Source: Neisseria canis (GTDB taxonomy: Bacteria; Pseudomonadota; Gammaproteobacteria; Burkholderiales; Neisseriaceae). Taken from it: DNA of 64,000 nucleotides. The DNA lies in NCBI RefSeq assembly GCF_900636765.1, contig NZ_LR134313.1, forward strand, positions 1,364,001 through 1,428,000. The letters are read 5' to 3'. Below the pieces are notes generated by a model, which was given only the letters and a program-made list of their open reading frames with translations, did no database searches and was not told where the DNA came from. Within the stretch, counting starts at the first letter, position 1; the number at the start of each line of letters is the position of its first letter. The translations under genes and the position numbers were made by a program. Positions 27,915-38,202 of the stretch are shown here, one piece after another.

Positions 27915-28667
27915 ATGACCAAACAGCTTAAATTAGGTGCTTTGATCGTTGCCGCTATCGCTTCTGGCAACGCTATGGCAAGCGAACCGCACGGTAAAGA
28001 CGGCTATGTAATCAGCCGCGAGTCTCACGAAGTTGTACGCAACAACTACGGCGAGTGCTGGCGTGACGGTTATTTCGATAAAGACGCCCAAGGCCGTGTA
28101 GAATGTGGTGACGCTGTTGCCGCAGCGCCTGTTGCGCCTCAGTATGAAGAAGAAACTGTAGCTTTGTCTGCTAAGTTCTTGTTTGACTTCGATAAATACA
28201 AACTGCGTGCAGAAGCTACCGAAACTCTGAACAACTTGGCAACCCGCTTGTCTGACGCCCGCGTTGAAGGTGTGCGCGTTGAAGGTCATACCGACTTCAT
28301 GGGTTCTGACGAATACAACCAAAATCTGTCTCAAGAGCGTGCTAACGTAGTGGCTAACTACCTGGTTAACCGCGGTGTAGCTGCTTCTAAAGTAAGCGCT
28401 GTTGGTTTGGGTGAGTCTCAAGCGCGTATGACTGCTACTTGTGAAGCTGAAGTAGCTAAACTGGGCAAAAAAGTATCTAAAGCTAAACGTCGCGCTGCTT
28501 TGATCGCATGTATCGAACCTGACCGTCGCGTAGATGTTAAGATCCGCACTTTGGTAACCAAACAAGTTTCTGAAGGTCAAGCTGCTCAAGGTGAGCGCTC
28601 TGATGTAGACAGCGGCTGGCATCCGACTCCTCCGGAAAATAAATATCACGGCTTTACCCGTCCGTAA
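27915..28667 (+). CDS. rmpM: RmpM, OmpA-like class 4 outer-membrane protein
   Basis: 250 residues from ATG 27915, with GAGGGA upstream; a longer frame to 27849 is rejected. Signal peptide of 22 residues ending AMA. After a Cys-containing linker (ECW...EC) and an Ala/Pro hinge, residues about 80-215 form an OmpA peptidoglycan-binding domain ([22 protein letters not shown] and DRRVDVKI). Matches Neisseria RmpM, which tethers porin trimers to the cell wall. Codon use is biased to highly expressed genes. Has a strong terminator. Confidence 0.92.
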   Translation: MTKQLKLGALIVAAIASGNAMASEPHGKDGYVISRESHEVVRNNYGECWRDGYFDKDAQGRVECGDAVAAAPVAPQYEEETVALSAKFLFDFDKYKLRAEATETLNNLATRLSDARVEGVRVEGHTDFMGSDEYNQNLSQERANVVANYLVNRGVAASKVSAVGLGESQARMTATCEAEVAKLGKKVSKAKRRAALIACIEPDRRVDVKIRTLVTKQVSEGQAAQGERSDVDSGWHPTPPENKYHGFTRP

Positions 28668-28687
28668 TATTTAATAGATAGTTTTAG

Positions 28688-28715
28688 AGCCCTGCATATT
28701 TTGCAGGGCTTTTTG
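28688..28715 (+). terminator. Intrinsic terminator of rmpM
   Basis: AGCCCTGCA-TATTT-TGCAGGGCT followed by TTTTT; not DUS-based. A single DUS (28717-28728) follows. Confidence 0.88.
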
Positions 28716-28728
28716 ATGCCTGTCTGAA

Positions 28729-29053
28729 AAGTATTTGCAAGAAGGTGAGCTGTGTTGGCTTTAAGAGTTAACTATGCGAACCATTTAAATGAGAAAGAGT
28801 GTAATACTGTAACAATGTGATAATATTGTTGTATAACTAAAAAATAAATATAACGGCTATCAATTGAAAATAGTGAAATTGGCGTTTTAAAGTAAGAATA
28901 GCTGAGCTTTTTACCCGGTAGGGTTTGGATTGTTATCTTGTTAATGTTTTTGATGCTTGATTATAATCATCAACTGTTTTCAGACAGGCATTGAAGCGGT
29001 AAGGGATTAAAAGTGATACAAAATAAGAAGTGTTAATTTGAAAATGGCCAATC
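28729..29053. other. Intergenic region before thiL
   Basis: 325 bp without a gene. AT-rich, with an isolated DUS at 28979-28990. No clear promoter or terminator motif. Confidence 0.4.
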
Positions 29054-30010
29054 ATGACGGAATTCGAGTTTATTTATAATTTTTTAGCCAAGCAGCAAGA
29101 TAGTGATGTGTTGCTGGGAATCGGAGATGATGCGGCCATAGTGCGTCCTCATGCCGGATATGATTTGTGTTTCAGCAGCGATATGCTGATTTCAGACAGG
29201 CATTTTTTTGCAGATGCTGCGCCTGCGGATATTGCGCATAAGGTTTTGGCTGTTAATGTGTCGGATATGGCTGCGATGGGCGCTATGCCGCGTTGGGTTT
29301 TATTGAGTGCTGCTTTTCCTGAGCTGAATGAGGTTTGGTTGAGTGAGTTTTGCGGCACTTTATTTGAGCAATTGAGTCAATATGGTATCACCTTAATCGG
29401 TGGAGACACGACTAGAGGTAATTTAACTTTCAATATCACGATTGTTGGTGAAGTGGCTAAAGGGCAAGGTTTGAGGCGTTCTTCGGCGAGGGTGGGTGAT
29501 GATATTTGGGTGTCCGGTTGGTTGGGTATGGCGGCGGCGGCTTTAGATGGTTTTTGGGGTAAGGCGGTTTTTCCGGAGAATGTGTGGCGCTCTTGCAGGG
29601 AGAAGTTGTTAAGGCCTGTTCCGCGGGTGGCTTTGGGGTGTGAATTGTTAATGTTGGCACATGCTGCTCAAGATGTTTCTGATGGACTGGTGCAGGATTT
29701 GGGGCATATTTTGAAGGCTTCAAAAGTGGGTGCGGAACTTTGGGCGGATTGTGTACCCGTGCTTCCTGCATTGCGCGAATGTTCAACGGTTGAGCAGCTC
29801 CGTGTTTGGCCATTAAGCGGTGGGGATGATTATGAATTATTGTTTACCGCTCCCAAAGCTGCGCGTGAGCAGATTTTGGCGGCCGGAGAGGCTTCGAATA
29901 CCCCGGTTGCCCGTATCGGCAAGATTGTTGAAGGAACACACTTGCAGATTTTAGACCATGCCGGTAACGAAATTCATTTGAATAAAACGGGATTTGATCA
30001 TTTTGGCTGA
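29054..30010 (+). CDS. thiL: ThiL, thiamine-monophosphate kinase
   Basis: 318 residues. GIGDDAAIV, AVNVSDMAAMGA and DVSDGLVQDLGHI identify the ThiL/PurM-type ATP-binding fold, and the ligands of Mg2+ and TMP are present. It phosphorylates thiamine monophosphate to the active diphosphate. An in-frame DUS at about 29190 encodes SDRHFF. Its 3' end overlaps pgpA by 17 bp. Confidence 0.94.
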   Translation: MTEFEFIYNFLAKQQDSDVLLGIGDDAAIVRPHAGYDLCFSSDMLISDRHFFADAAPADIAHKVLAVNVSDMAAMGAMPRWVLLSAAFPELNEVWLSEFCGTLFEQLSQYGITLIGGDTTRGNLTFNITIVGEVAKGQGLRRSSARVGDDIWVSGWLGMAAAALDGFWGKAVFPENVWRSCREKLLRPVPRVALGCELLMLAHAAQDVSDGLVQDLGHILKASKVGAELWADCVPVLPALRECSTVEQLRVWPLSGGDDYELLFTAPKAAREQILAAGEASNTPVARIGKIVEGTHLQILDHAGNEIHLNKTGFDHFG

Positions 30011-30497
30011 GTTTAAACCAAGCTTGCGTTGGCTTTTGCAACGACCGGTATGCTTTGTAGGATTCGGTTTCGGCACGGGTTTGGCGCCGTTTATGCCGGG
30101 CACATTCGGCACATTGCCTGCGTTACCTATGGCCTATCTGCTGATGGCGTTGGGCTGGTCTGCCATTGGATTGTCGTTGCTGTGTTTGCTATTGTTTGTG
30201 CTGGGGATTTGGATTTGTAATGTAACCGAACGGGCGTTGGGCATACAGGATTACGGCGGTATCGTGTGGGATGAGATAGTGGCGATGATGCTGGTGTTGG
30301 CATGGGTGCCGAGCAGTTGGGGCTGGTGGTTGGCTGCGTTTGTGGTGTTCAGATTGTTTGATATGTTGAAGCCGTGGCCGATTAAATGGTTTGACCGTAG
30401 GGTGCACGGCGGTTTCGGCATTATGTTGGATGATGTGATTGCGGCAATGTTTGCAATATTGGTGTTGCAGATAGCCCGAATGATGATGCCTGTCTGA
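29994..30497 (+). CDS. pgpA: PgpA, phosphatidylglycerophosphatase A
   Basis: 167 residues. Several membrane helices and the characteristic GFGTGLAPFMPGTFGTL and GGIVWDEIVAMMLVL segments, with Asp/Glu in FDRRVHGGFGIMLDDV. It makes phosphatidylglycerol from PGP. Start is TTG at 29994 or 30003; translation is likely coupled to thiL. Ends in a DUS: ATG CCT GTC TGA. Confidence 0.9.
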   Translation: MIILAEFKPSLRWLLQRPVCFVGFGFGTGLAPFMPGTFGTLPALPMAYLLMALGWSAIGLSLLCLLLFVLGIWICNVTERALGIQDYGGIVWDEIVAMMLVLAWVPSSWGWWLAAFVVFRLFDMLKPWPIKWFDRRVHGGFGIMLDDVIAAMFAILVLQIARMMMPV

Positions 30498-30516
30498 AAA
30501 ATAGGGAGAATGACTG

Positions 30517-30888
30517 ATGGAAAATTCTATAGAGGTGATTGTGGAGCCGCGCTATTTGGCAGACCAGAGTAATTTAGTTAAAGACCGTTATATATTTGCT
30601 TATCACATCAAAATACGCAATCACGGCGGTGATATCGTAACTTTGAAAAACCGTTTTTGGGAAATTACCGATGCGCACGGTGATGTGGAGAAAGTATCCG
30701 GTAAAGGTGTTGTGGGCGAGCAGCCTACGCTTTATCCGGGAGATGATTTTGAATACAGCAGCGGTGCTCATCTCTCCACTCCGTGGGGCAGTATGAAAGG
30801 GTATTATGAATTTGAAGACGATATGGGCGGCCGGTTTTTGGTGCAGATTCCGGAATTTGATTTGAAAGCCAATATTATGCTTCAGTAA
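30517..30888 (+). CDS. apaG: ApaG
   Basis: 123 residues, a single immunoglobulin-like beta fold: VEPRYL at the start, then YHIKIRNHG, ITDAHGDVEKVSGKGVVGEQP and GSMKGYYEF. ApaG is linked to Co2+/Mg2+ resistance and Ap4A levels, with unclear mechanism. 19 bp after pgpA, so part of the thiL-pgpA-apaG unit. Confidence 0.9.
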   Translation: MENSIEVIVEPRYLADQSNLVKDRYIFAYHIKIRNHGGDIVTLKNRFWEITDAHGDVEKVSGKGVVGEQPTLYPGDDFEYSSGAHLSTPWGSMKGYYEFEDDMGGRFLVQIPEFDLKANIMLQ

Positions 30889-30930
30889 GGTATTGTTTTA
30901 TCACTTATATATGGCATATTGGTTGGTTGA

Positions 30931-30964
30931 AAGGGCTGTCTGAAAATGTTCGGGCAGCCTTTTG
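30931..30964 (+). terminator. DUS-like terminator of another dialect
   Basis: GGCTGTCTGAA and TTCGGGCAGCC pair around ATG, then TTTT; 42 bp after apaG. The two arms are not equal and not the local DUS, with G-U pairs in the RNA stem. Confidence 0.6.
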
Positions 30965-31255
30965 CTATCCATGCTCTGTAACTAAAAGTAAATTTAAGCT
31001 TGCATTAGTTAATTCCTTGTGCTGAAATGATGCGCATCTGTGTTTGAAGCGCAGGAATATGATGAACCTTGATAAAGTTGTTTGTTGAAAGGTTAGTGCG
31101 TTTTGAATGGTTGGGGGTAGTCCGGCGCCATTGTTAGATTACTGTAAAGCAGCGTGGGTTTGCCGCTTAATGCTGTTTTAAATTGATTTGGCAATTACAT
31201 CCGGATGCCGGAAGTAGTAACACATAACCAAGAACTTAGAATTTCAGGAGGAAAG
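30965..31255. other. Upstream region of agcS
   Basis: About 290 bp without a gene. Ends in a very strong AGGAGG ribosome site at about 31245-31250. No clear operator. Confidence 0.35.
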
Positions 31256-32641
31256 ATGGAAGGCCTGAAGAATTTTTTTGATATGGTAGGCGGCTGGGTT
31301 TGGGGGCCGGTAATGTTGGCCTTGCTGGTCGGCACAGGTGTTTTGCTGACCATCCGCCTTGTCGGCTTGCAGTTTTCTATGCTGCCTTATGCTTTGAAAC
31401 TGGCTTTTTTTCCGCATCCGAAAAAAGAAGACGGCTCGGACCATGAAGGCGATATTTCGCATTTCGGTGCTTTGATGACTGCGCTTTCGGCAACCATCGG
31501 TACCGGTAATATCGCCGGTGTGGCTACTGCGGTTATTTTAGGCGGGCCGGGTGCGGTGTTTTGGATGTGGGTTACCGCTATTTTCGGTATGGCCACCAAA
31601 TACGGCGAAGGTGTGTTGGCGGTAAAATACCGCATTACCAATGTCAAAGGCGAAATGTCGGGCGGGCCGATGTATTACATTGAATACGGCCTTAAGCAAA
31701 AATGGTTGGCCATGCTGTTTGCTTTGTTTGGTACGATTGCTTCGTTCGGTATCGGCAGCTCGGTTCAGTCGAATTCCGTTGCACAGGCAGTGCATTCGAG
31801 CTTCGGCGTGGATCAGGTTTATACCGGCGTGGTGCTGACTGTGTTAACCGCGATTGTGGTGCTCGGCGGTATCCGCAGTATTGCAACGGCTTCATCGTTC
31901 ATCGTGCCAGTGATGGCCGTGCTTTATGTGGCAGGCGGTTTGGTAATTATCGCTTTGAATTTGGATAAAGTGGGCTCTGCCATCAGCATGATTATGAGCG
32001 ATGCGTTTTCGGGTACGGCGATTGCCGGCGGTGCAATCGGTACGGTTATCCGCTACGGCGTGGCGCGCGGTGTGTTTTCGAATGAGGCAGGTATGGGTTC
32101 TGCGCCGATTGCGGCCGCTGCCGCCAAAACAGACCATTCTGTGCGTCAGGCTTTGGTATCAATGACGGGTACGTTTTTAGATACTATTGTGGTGTGTTCG
32201 ATTACCGGTATTGTGTTGGTGATGGGTTTGACCCACGGCACTGAGTTTACCCCTCTGTTGGGCGAAGACGGCAAGGCCGTTACCGGAGCGGTATTGACAG
32301 GTAAGGTGTTTGACCAGCTTTTACCCGGCCCGGGCGGTTGGATTGTAACCATCGGTTTGATTTTCTTTGCATATTCAACTATTTTGGGCTGGTGTTATTA
32401 TGGCGAGAAATGTGCGGCCTATGTGTTCGGCGACCGTTCTGCCAATCTTTACCGCGTGATCTATGTGGCCAGCGTGATGGTGGGTACAATAGCCAGCTTG
32501 GATTTGGTATGGGCGGCTGCGGATACCTTCAACGGCTTGATGGCGGTGCCGAATCTGATTGCGCTGGTGTTGCTCTCCGGCGTGATTGTTAAGGAAACCA
32601 AAGATTTCAAAGCCAAACGTGCAAGTGGTGAATTGCCTTAA
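31256..32641 (+). CDS. AgcS family sodium/amino-acid symporter
   Basis: 461 residues from ATG 31256, chosen for the perfect AGGAGG site; an upstream frame is not used. About 11 membrane helices. SATIGTGNIAGVATAV is the family sodium/substrate signature; GGPMYYIEYGL also fits. AGCS proteins bring in alanine or glycine with sodium (AgcS/DagA). Ends 24 bp before an IS30-type element. Confidence 0.92.
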   Translation: MEGLKNFFDMVGGWVWGPVMLALLVGTGVLLTIRLVGLQFSMLPYALKLAFFPHPKKEDGSDHEGDISHFGALMTALSATIGTGNIAGVATAVILGGPGAVFWMWVTAIFGMATKYGEGVLAVKYRITNVKGEMSGGPMYYIEYGLKQKWLAMLFALFGTIASFGIGSSVQSNSVAQAVHSSFGVDQVYTGVVLTVLTAIVVLGGIRSIATASSFIVPVMAVLYVAGGLVIIALNLDKVGSAISMIMSDAFSGTAIAGGAIGTVIRYGVARGVFSNEAGMGSAPIAAAAAKTDHSVRQALVSMTGTFLDTIVVCSITGIVLVMGLTHGTEFTPLLGEDGKAVTGAVLTGKVFDQLLPGPGGWIVTIGLIFFAYSTILGWCYYGEKCAAYVFGDRSANLYRVIYVASVMVGTIASLDLVWAAADTFNGLMAVPNLIALVLLSGVIVKETKDFKAKRASGELP

Positions 32642-32659
32642 TTTGCATGGAGCCGGATC

Positions 32660-32690
32660 AATGCCTGTCTGAAACTTTTCAGACAGGCTT
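32660..32690. terminator. DUS hairpin terminator of agcS
   Basis: AATGCCTGTCTGAAA-CT-TTTCAGACAGGCTT; outer bases of the second arm differ, possibly because of the adjacent IS insertion. Confidence 0.65.
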
Positions 32691-32698
32691 AGATTCGA

Positions 32699-33755
32699 AT
32701 TTCAAGTGCAACACTCAGGCAGTAGAGGTTGGAACAGATTCAAGAATAAAACACTTGGCGTTTCATAGCCAAGTGTTTTTCTTGGCCTATGGTTCAGCTC
32801 ATCTTGAACCCTGCGTATTTCCCGCTCACTAATGTTGCGGAAATCGGTTTGTTTGGGGAAATATTGGCGGATGAGTCCGTTGGTATTTTCATTCAGTCCT
32901 TTTTCCCAAGAACGGTAGGGGCGGCAAAAATAGGTTTCCGCCTCCAATGCTTGGGCTATTCGGATGTGTCGGTAGAATTCTTTGCCGTTATCCATGGTAA
33001 TGGTATGTACCCTGTTTTTATGCGCCTTCAATACCTTGATGACGGCGTTGGCAGTGTCTTTGGCTTTGAAGTTCTTTAACTTGCAGATGATGGTGTAGCG
33101 GGTAACCCGCTCGACCAAGGTCAGTAATGCGCTTTTCTGATCTTTGCCGACGACGGTGTCGGCTTCCCAATCGCCGATGCGGGATTTTTGGTCGACGATG
33201 GCGGGTCGGTTTTCAATGCCGACGCGGTCGGGTACTTTGCCTCTGCTCCATGTACTGCCGTAGCGTTTACGGTAGGATTTGCCGGCTATTCTGAGATGCT
33301 GCCGCAAAGTGCCGCCGTTGCTTTTGTCTTGACGCAGATAGCGGTAAATGGTGCTGTGGTGGAGTGTGATTTGGTGGTGTTTGTGCAAATAGGCGCACAC
33401 TTGTTCGGGACTGAGTTTGAGTCGGATGAGGGTGTCGATGTGTTGAATCAGCCGGGAATGGAGCTTATAGGGTTTTCGCTTACGCTGTTTGGTAAGCCGG
33501 CTTTGCTGTTGGGCTTTTTCGGCACTGTATTGCTGCCCTTGTGGGCAGTGCCGTTTGATTTCGCGGCTGATGGTGCTTTTGTGGCGGTTAAGCAGTTTGG
33601 CGATTTCGCTGATGCTGTGGTGGCGGGACAGGTATTGGATGTGGTATCGTTCGTCTTGGGTCAGTTGTGTGTAGCTCATGGCAATCTTTCTTGCAGGAAA
33701 GGCCGTATGCTACCGCATACCGGCCTTTTTCTGTTATGGAAGTTGCACTTCAAAT
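32699..33755 (-). mobile_element. IS30-family insertion sequence, IS1655-like
   Basis: About 1.06 kb with imperfect terminal repeats: ATTTCAAGTGCAAC (left, 32699-32712) and, inverted, ATTTGAAGTGCAAC (right, 33742-33755). One transposase gene nearly fills it. I recall IS1655, of this family, in N. meningitidis. No target duplication seen at the ends. Its right end joins the integrase pseudogene. Confidence 0.85.
32702..33679 (-). CDS. IS30-family transposase
   Basis: 325 residues, apparently intact. N-terminal helix-turn-helix (LTQDERYHIQYL, ISEIAKLLNRHKSTISREI) and a DDE catalytic core: GDWEADTVVG, TMDNGKEF and NENTNGLIRQYFPK. Start ATG 33679. The stop falls in the left terminal repeat. It could still be active. 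Confidence 0.93.
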   Translation of the reverse strand: MSYTQLTQDERYHIQYLSRHHSISEIAKLLNRHKSTISREIKRHCPQGQQYSAEKAQQQSRLTKQRKRKPYKLHSRLIQHIDTLIRLKLSPEQVCAYLHKHHQITLHHSTIYRYLRQDKSNGGTLRQHLRIAGKSYRKRYGSTWSRGKVPDRVGIENRPAIVDQKSRIGDWEADTVVGKDQKSALLTLVERVTRYTIICKLKNFKAKDTANAVIKVLKAHKNRVHTITMDNGKEFYRHIRIAQALEAETYFCRPYRSWEKGLNENTNGLIRQYFPKQTDFRNISEREIRRVQDELNHRPRKTLGYETPSVLFLNLFQPLLPECCT

Positions 33756-34602
33756 CCGAATCCGCCATGCAGATCGTCGATTTCAAGCGCTTTTGTTGCG
33801 CGGCGGAATGTGACGTCTAGTGATTTTACGTTTAAGCCGAACGTGTGATCGAAATTTAGGGGTATCAGCTTTTGCAGTATTTCCAGCGCCCGGCGGTTTT
33901 GGGGGACGTCGCGGCTGCTGCCGTTTTTTGTGATGCTTAGGTGGACGTATCTTTCATGTAGGTGGATGTTGTGGGGCTGAATGCTGCATATTTCGCCCGC
34001 GCGCATGCCGGTTTCCATTGCGTATAGGAATGCCAGTGCTACGCGCTGCTTGGCTAGCTTCGGCGGGGTGTTTTCGTCGTATTCAAGGTAGGCGCATATT
34101 CTGCGGGTTTCTTCTTCCGTTGGTCTGCGAGTGCGGGGTTGGTTTTTTTTGGGGCGTGATATTTGTAGAATAGGATTGTCTTTGGCATATTGCCATTCTT
34201 TTACGGCGTAGGTGAGCGCGGCGGAGATTGTTGATAGCTCGCGGTTTACGCTGTTGCCTTGTATTTGTGTTAGCCTTTCGTCGCGCCATTCTGCGAAGTG
34301 GTGGGGCTGAAGGTCTGTTGCGGGAATATTGCAGATTTTGTGCTTTAGAAATCTTTCTAGCCTGATTATTTCGCTGCGGGCGCTGCGGTTGCTTGGGGTT
34401 ACTTCATCCTTGTAGCGGGTAATGATGTCTCCTAGTGTGATGTGTTTGGGTACGATACCTAGTGCGCGGTTGTTCGCGTCGGTTTCGGTTGCGCCGCCCA
34501 CGCCTTTGCTTCGGCTGATGTGCGAAAGGTTTTGGAGGTGTCTATATTTTTTGTGCGCACGCGGGCAAGGTATTTGCCGTTACGTTTAACGATTGTTGCC
34601 AT
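33756..34602 (-). pseudogene. Tyrosine recombinase (integrase), frameshifted and truncated
   Basis: The start at ATG 34602 reads MATIVKRNGKYLARVRTKN... and leads to AEAKAWAA, then a one-base frameshift near 34491-34502; the other frame continues ETDANNRALGIV through the core-binding and catalytic domains (RAGEICSIQ holds the first Arg). After RATKALEIDDLH the frame enters the IS, so the HxxR, His and Tyr catalytic residues are missing. It sits 112 bp from tRNA-Leu, in the orientation of island integrases; the rest of the island is absent. Confidence 0.88.
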
Positions 34603-34657
34603 GATTTTTTAGGGGATGTTGTGGTGATGGGAGTTGTAAGGTACAACACAATAAAGA

Positions 34658-34688
34658 TAAAGACACTTGTTTGTCACAAGTGTCTTTT
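34658..34688. terminator. Terminator downstream of tRNA-Leu
   Basis: AAGACACTTG-TTTGTCA-CAAGTGTCTT with A/T flanks on both strands; ends the tRNA transcript on the minus strand. Confidence 0.8.
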
Positions 34689-34713
34689 AAGCTTTTGATT
34701 TATAAGTGAATGT

Positions 34714-34798
34714 TGGTGCGGACGGAGAGACTCGAACTCTCACACCTCTCGGCGCCAGAACCTAAATCTGGTGCGTCTACCAATTTCGCCACGTCCGC
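34714..34798 (-). tRNA. tRNA-Leu (UAG)
   Basis: 85 nt on the minus strand: GCGGACG acceptor start, long variable arm GGCGCCGAGAGGTGT region, anticodon loop with TAG in CCAGATTTAGGTTCTGG, GAGTTCGAGTCTC T-arm and encoded CCA. Its 3' end faces the integrase remnant and is the likely attachment site. Confidence 0.95.
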
Positions 34799-34841
34799 TA
34801 AAAGTGAAATGCAGATTATACGCATAAGTTGGTTAAATGGA

Positions 34842-34875
34842 AATGCCTGTTTGAAAAATATTTCAGACAGGCATT
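34842..34875. terminator. DUS hairpin with one changed base
   Basis: AATGCCTGTTTGAAA and TTTCAGACAGGCATT; the C-to-T change leaves a G-U pair. Upstream of tRNA-Leu and of the GAF-like gene, so its target transcript is unclear. Confidence 0.5.
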
Positions 34876-35038
34876 GAAAAAGTTATAATCAGGGCTAATT
34901 TATTGAAGAAGTATTGCCGTCTGTACTGATGCGGGCGGCTTTTTTGATGGCAAGTGGCGTGTGTCTTGGGATTTATATTACTGAAATGCTGGATTGGTTA
35001 ATAGATCCAACTGGTCGGCTTGCTTTGGAAGGAATGTT

Positions 35039-35710
35039 ATGTCTGATTTATCGGTTCGGGATTATTTGCAAACACAGGGCTTAAAGCTTGTTGAAGATGA
35101 AGTGCGGGTTGCACAAGTAGCGGCGCAGGCGGTTATGGCTTCGGGCAATGCAGCAGTTGAGCGAGATATTTTGTGGTATGCAAATGATGATGTAATACTT
35201 GCGGAGCATATTTCAGAAAACGAGCCGAATGAAATGGCTTTGAAACAGGTTTTTATGGCTTTGGATTCTGCCTTTGAACGCACGCCAGTAAAAAGTGTAT
35301 CGGTTTATGCTTTGATAGCAGAAGAAGCGGCTTATCTCGTACGTTTAGCGCAGCAGGGTGAGGTAATTGAGCAGAAAATGCGGGTAGATGAGGCAAACGG
35401 CAGATTTTATCTGGCCGCACGTTCAGCGCAGACAGGATGGTTGAATCTTGTGGATGATGTCGAGCGTTGGCTGGCGCAGGAGGAATTGGACGGTGTACAT
35501 AATATACGTGCAGCAGGCCAGATGTCTCTGCCGGTCTGTCTGCCGAGCGGGCGTGTGTTAGGTGTGCTGCATGTGGAAGCCGAACGGAAATCTGCGTTTG
35601 ATGATGAGGCTCAGGCCGGATGGGTGGGGCTTGCTTTGGCTTTGGTTGAACCTTTGAGCGTTTTGCTGCATGTGGATGATGATAAACAAGATGATGGAAA
35701 CGTGTTATGA
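35039..35710 (+). CDS. GAF-like protein upstream of ribA
   Basis: 223 residues from ATG 35039 after GGAAGGAA. Acidic, with a GAF-type pattern in the last third: [25 protein letters not shown]. It overlaps ribA by 4 bp (ATGA), so it is translated with it. A role in sensing or in riboflavin synthesis is guesswork; I do not recognise a named family. Confidence 0.7.
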   Translation: MSDLSVRDYLQTQGLKLVEDEVRVAQVAAQAVMASGNAAVERDILWYANDDVILAEHISENEPNEMALKQVFMALDSAFERTPVKSVSVYALIAEEAAYLVRLAQQGEVIEQKMRVDEANGRFYLAARSAQTGWLNLVDDVERWLAQEELDGVHNIRAAGQMSLPVCLPSGRVLGVLHVEAERKSAFDDEAQAGWVGLALALVEPLSVLLHVDDDKQDDGNVL

Positions 35711-36291
35711 CGAGCTTGAAATTTGTAGCTTCCTGCCGCCTGCCTACTGAGTGGGGTGTATTTATGATGTACGGCTTTGAAGAGGCTAGTGGGCAAGAGC
35801 ATGTGGCTTTGGTCATGGGGGACTTGGACGATGGAGAGGCGGTGTTGTCAAGAGTACATTCTGAATGTTTGACCGGAGATGCGCTGTTTTCCCAAAAATG
35901 TGATTGCGGGCCGCAGCTTCAGGCGGCTATGCAGGCCGTGCAGCGGGAAGGCCGGGGTGTAATTGTGTATTTGAGGCAAGAGGGACGGGGAATTGGCCTG
36001 ATTAACAAAATCCGTGCCTACCAGCTGCAAGATAAAGGAATGGATACGGTTGAGGCAAATGTGGCTTTGGGCTTGCCTGTGGATGCGAGAGATTTTACTT
36101 TGGCTAAAGATATATTCCGGCATTTGGGTGTGAAAAGTATCCGTTTATTGACGAATAATCCGCAGAAAGTTGCCGTGTTGGAGGATGCGGGTATTAGAGT
36201 TGTTGAACGTGTACCGCTACGTGTGGGTGAAAATGCGGAAAATGAACTTTATTTAAGTACAAAAGCAGATAAACTGGGGCATTTTTTATAA
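35707..36291 (+). CDS. ribA: RibA, GTP cyclohydrolase II
   Basis: 194 residues. Zinc ligands C54, C65 and C67 ([17 protein letters not shown]), GTP-binding [10 protein letters not shown] and LLTNNPQKV. First committed step of riboflavin synthesis: opens GTP and releases formate. RibB is not fused. The product feeds RibF at 8962-9897. Confidence 0.95.
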   Translation: MTSLKFVASCRLPTEWGVFMMYGFEEASGQEHVALVMGDLDDGEAVLSRVHSECLTGDALFSQKCDCGPQLQAAMQAVQREGRGVIVYLRQEGRGIGLINKIRAYQLQDKGMDTVEANVALGLPVDARDFTLAKDIFRHLGVKSIRLLTNNPQKVAVLEDAGIRVVERVPLRVGENAENELYLSTKADKLGHFL

Positions 36292-36386
36292 CGGCAAAGT
36301 CAATCAACTTAAATATGCCCTCTGTGCTCGAGAATGGTAAAACATGATTAAGAATAAGTTTATTCACTATGTGGCTGAGATATAAG

Positions 36387-36423
36387 AATGCCTGTCTGAA
36401 AAAACCGTTTTCAGACAGGCATT
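36387..36423. terminator. DUS hairpin terminator
   Basis: AATGCCTGTCTGAAAA-AACCG-TTTTCAGACAGGCATT between convergent ribA and trxB. Confidence 0.75.
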
Positions 36424-36438
36424 GTTTTTGAGTGACTT

Positions 36439-37467
<1,029 letters not shown>

Positions 37468-38037
37468 TTAACGGCGGCGGCCGAAACCGCGTTTGCCGCC
37501 CATGCTGCGCTGTTGGCGCGGTTGTTGGTAATTGTTTTGCACGTTATTGCTTTGACGGTAGGCGGATTGGTTGGCCTGTTGTGCGGCTTTTTGGCGCGGA
37601 GTCAGTTTGTTGGGTGCTTGGGCGGTTTTGCCGCGGTATTGTTGGGCGTATTGGGTACGCACTTGTTGGGCGGCCGGGCTGTTGGCGGGGGCTTTGGTGA
37701 ATTTGTTTGCCAAAGCGCTGCCGATAAAGGCACCCGCCGCGGCACCGATCAGGCTTTGCAGCAGCCAGCTGCCGGTTGAAGGGTCATACATATATTGCTG
37801 GCCGTCGGTACCGGTAACCACTTCGCCGTTTTTGCCTTTTTCCTGCTCGGCGGGAGGAATGGTTTCGTTAACTGCGCTTGCAGCCAGCTGGTAAACAGTG
37901 GTGTCTTGTTGCGCCTGCAATTGGGCGATTTGCTCCTGCTGGGCTTTTACTTGGGCTTCCAGCTCGGCTTGTTTGTTGTCGCCGCAGGCGGTAAGCGCAA
38001 GGGCGGAAAGGCTGATAAGGGCAAGGTATTTCTTCAT
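37468..38037 (-). CDS. Small lipoprotein with Gln-rich tail
   Basis: 189 residues from ATG 38037. Lipoprotein signal peptide with lipobox LTAC at residues 16-19 (MKKYLALISLSALALTACGD). Coiled-coil-like Gln-rich stretch (AELEAQVKAQQEQIAQLQAQ) follows, then a glycine-zipper segment (LIGAAAGAFIGSALANK) and a basic, Gln/Arg-rich tail. No named family recognised; probably envelope-associated. An in-frame start upstream of the signal peptide is rejected. Confidence 0.75.
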   Translation of the reverse strand: MKKYLALISLSALALTACGDNKQAELEAQVKAQQEQIAQLQAQQDTTVYQLAASAVNETIPPAEQEKGKNGEVVTGTDGQQYMYDPSTGSWLLQSLIGAAAGAFIGSALANKFTKAPANSPAAQQVRTQYAQQYRGKTAQAPNKLTPRQKAAQQANQSAYRQSNNVQNNYQQPRQQRSMGGKRGFGRRR

Positions 38038-38161
38038 AGGTATTCCGATTGTATCTTGTGGGTTGCAAACAGTTTTTAATATATAGCCAGATAATCGAAT
38101 ATTCAATAAACGGATTTGGCGGCGGCTGTTTAATGGTTACAAGGGGAGATGATAAAAACAG

Positions 38162-38195
38162 CAATGCCTGTCTGAAAGCTTTTCAGACAGGCATT
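38162..38195. terminator. DUS hairpin terminator of typA
   Basis: CAATGCCTGTCTGAAAG-CTTTTCAGACAGGCATTG, just after typA on the minus strand. Confidence 0.7.
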
Positions 38196-38202
38196 GTTTG
38201 CT

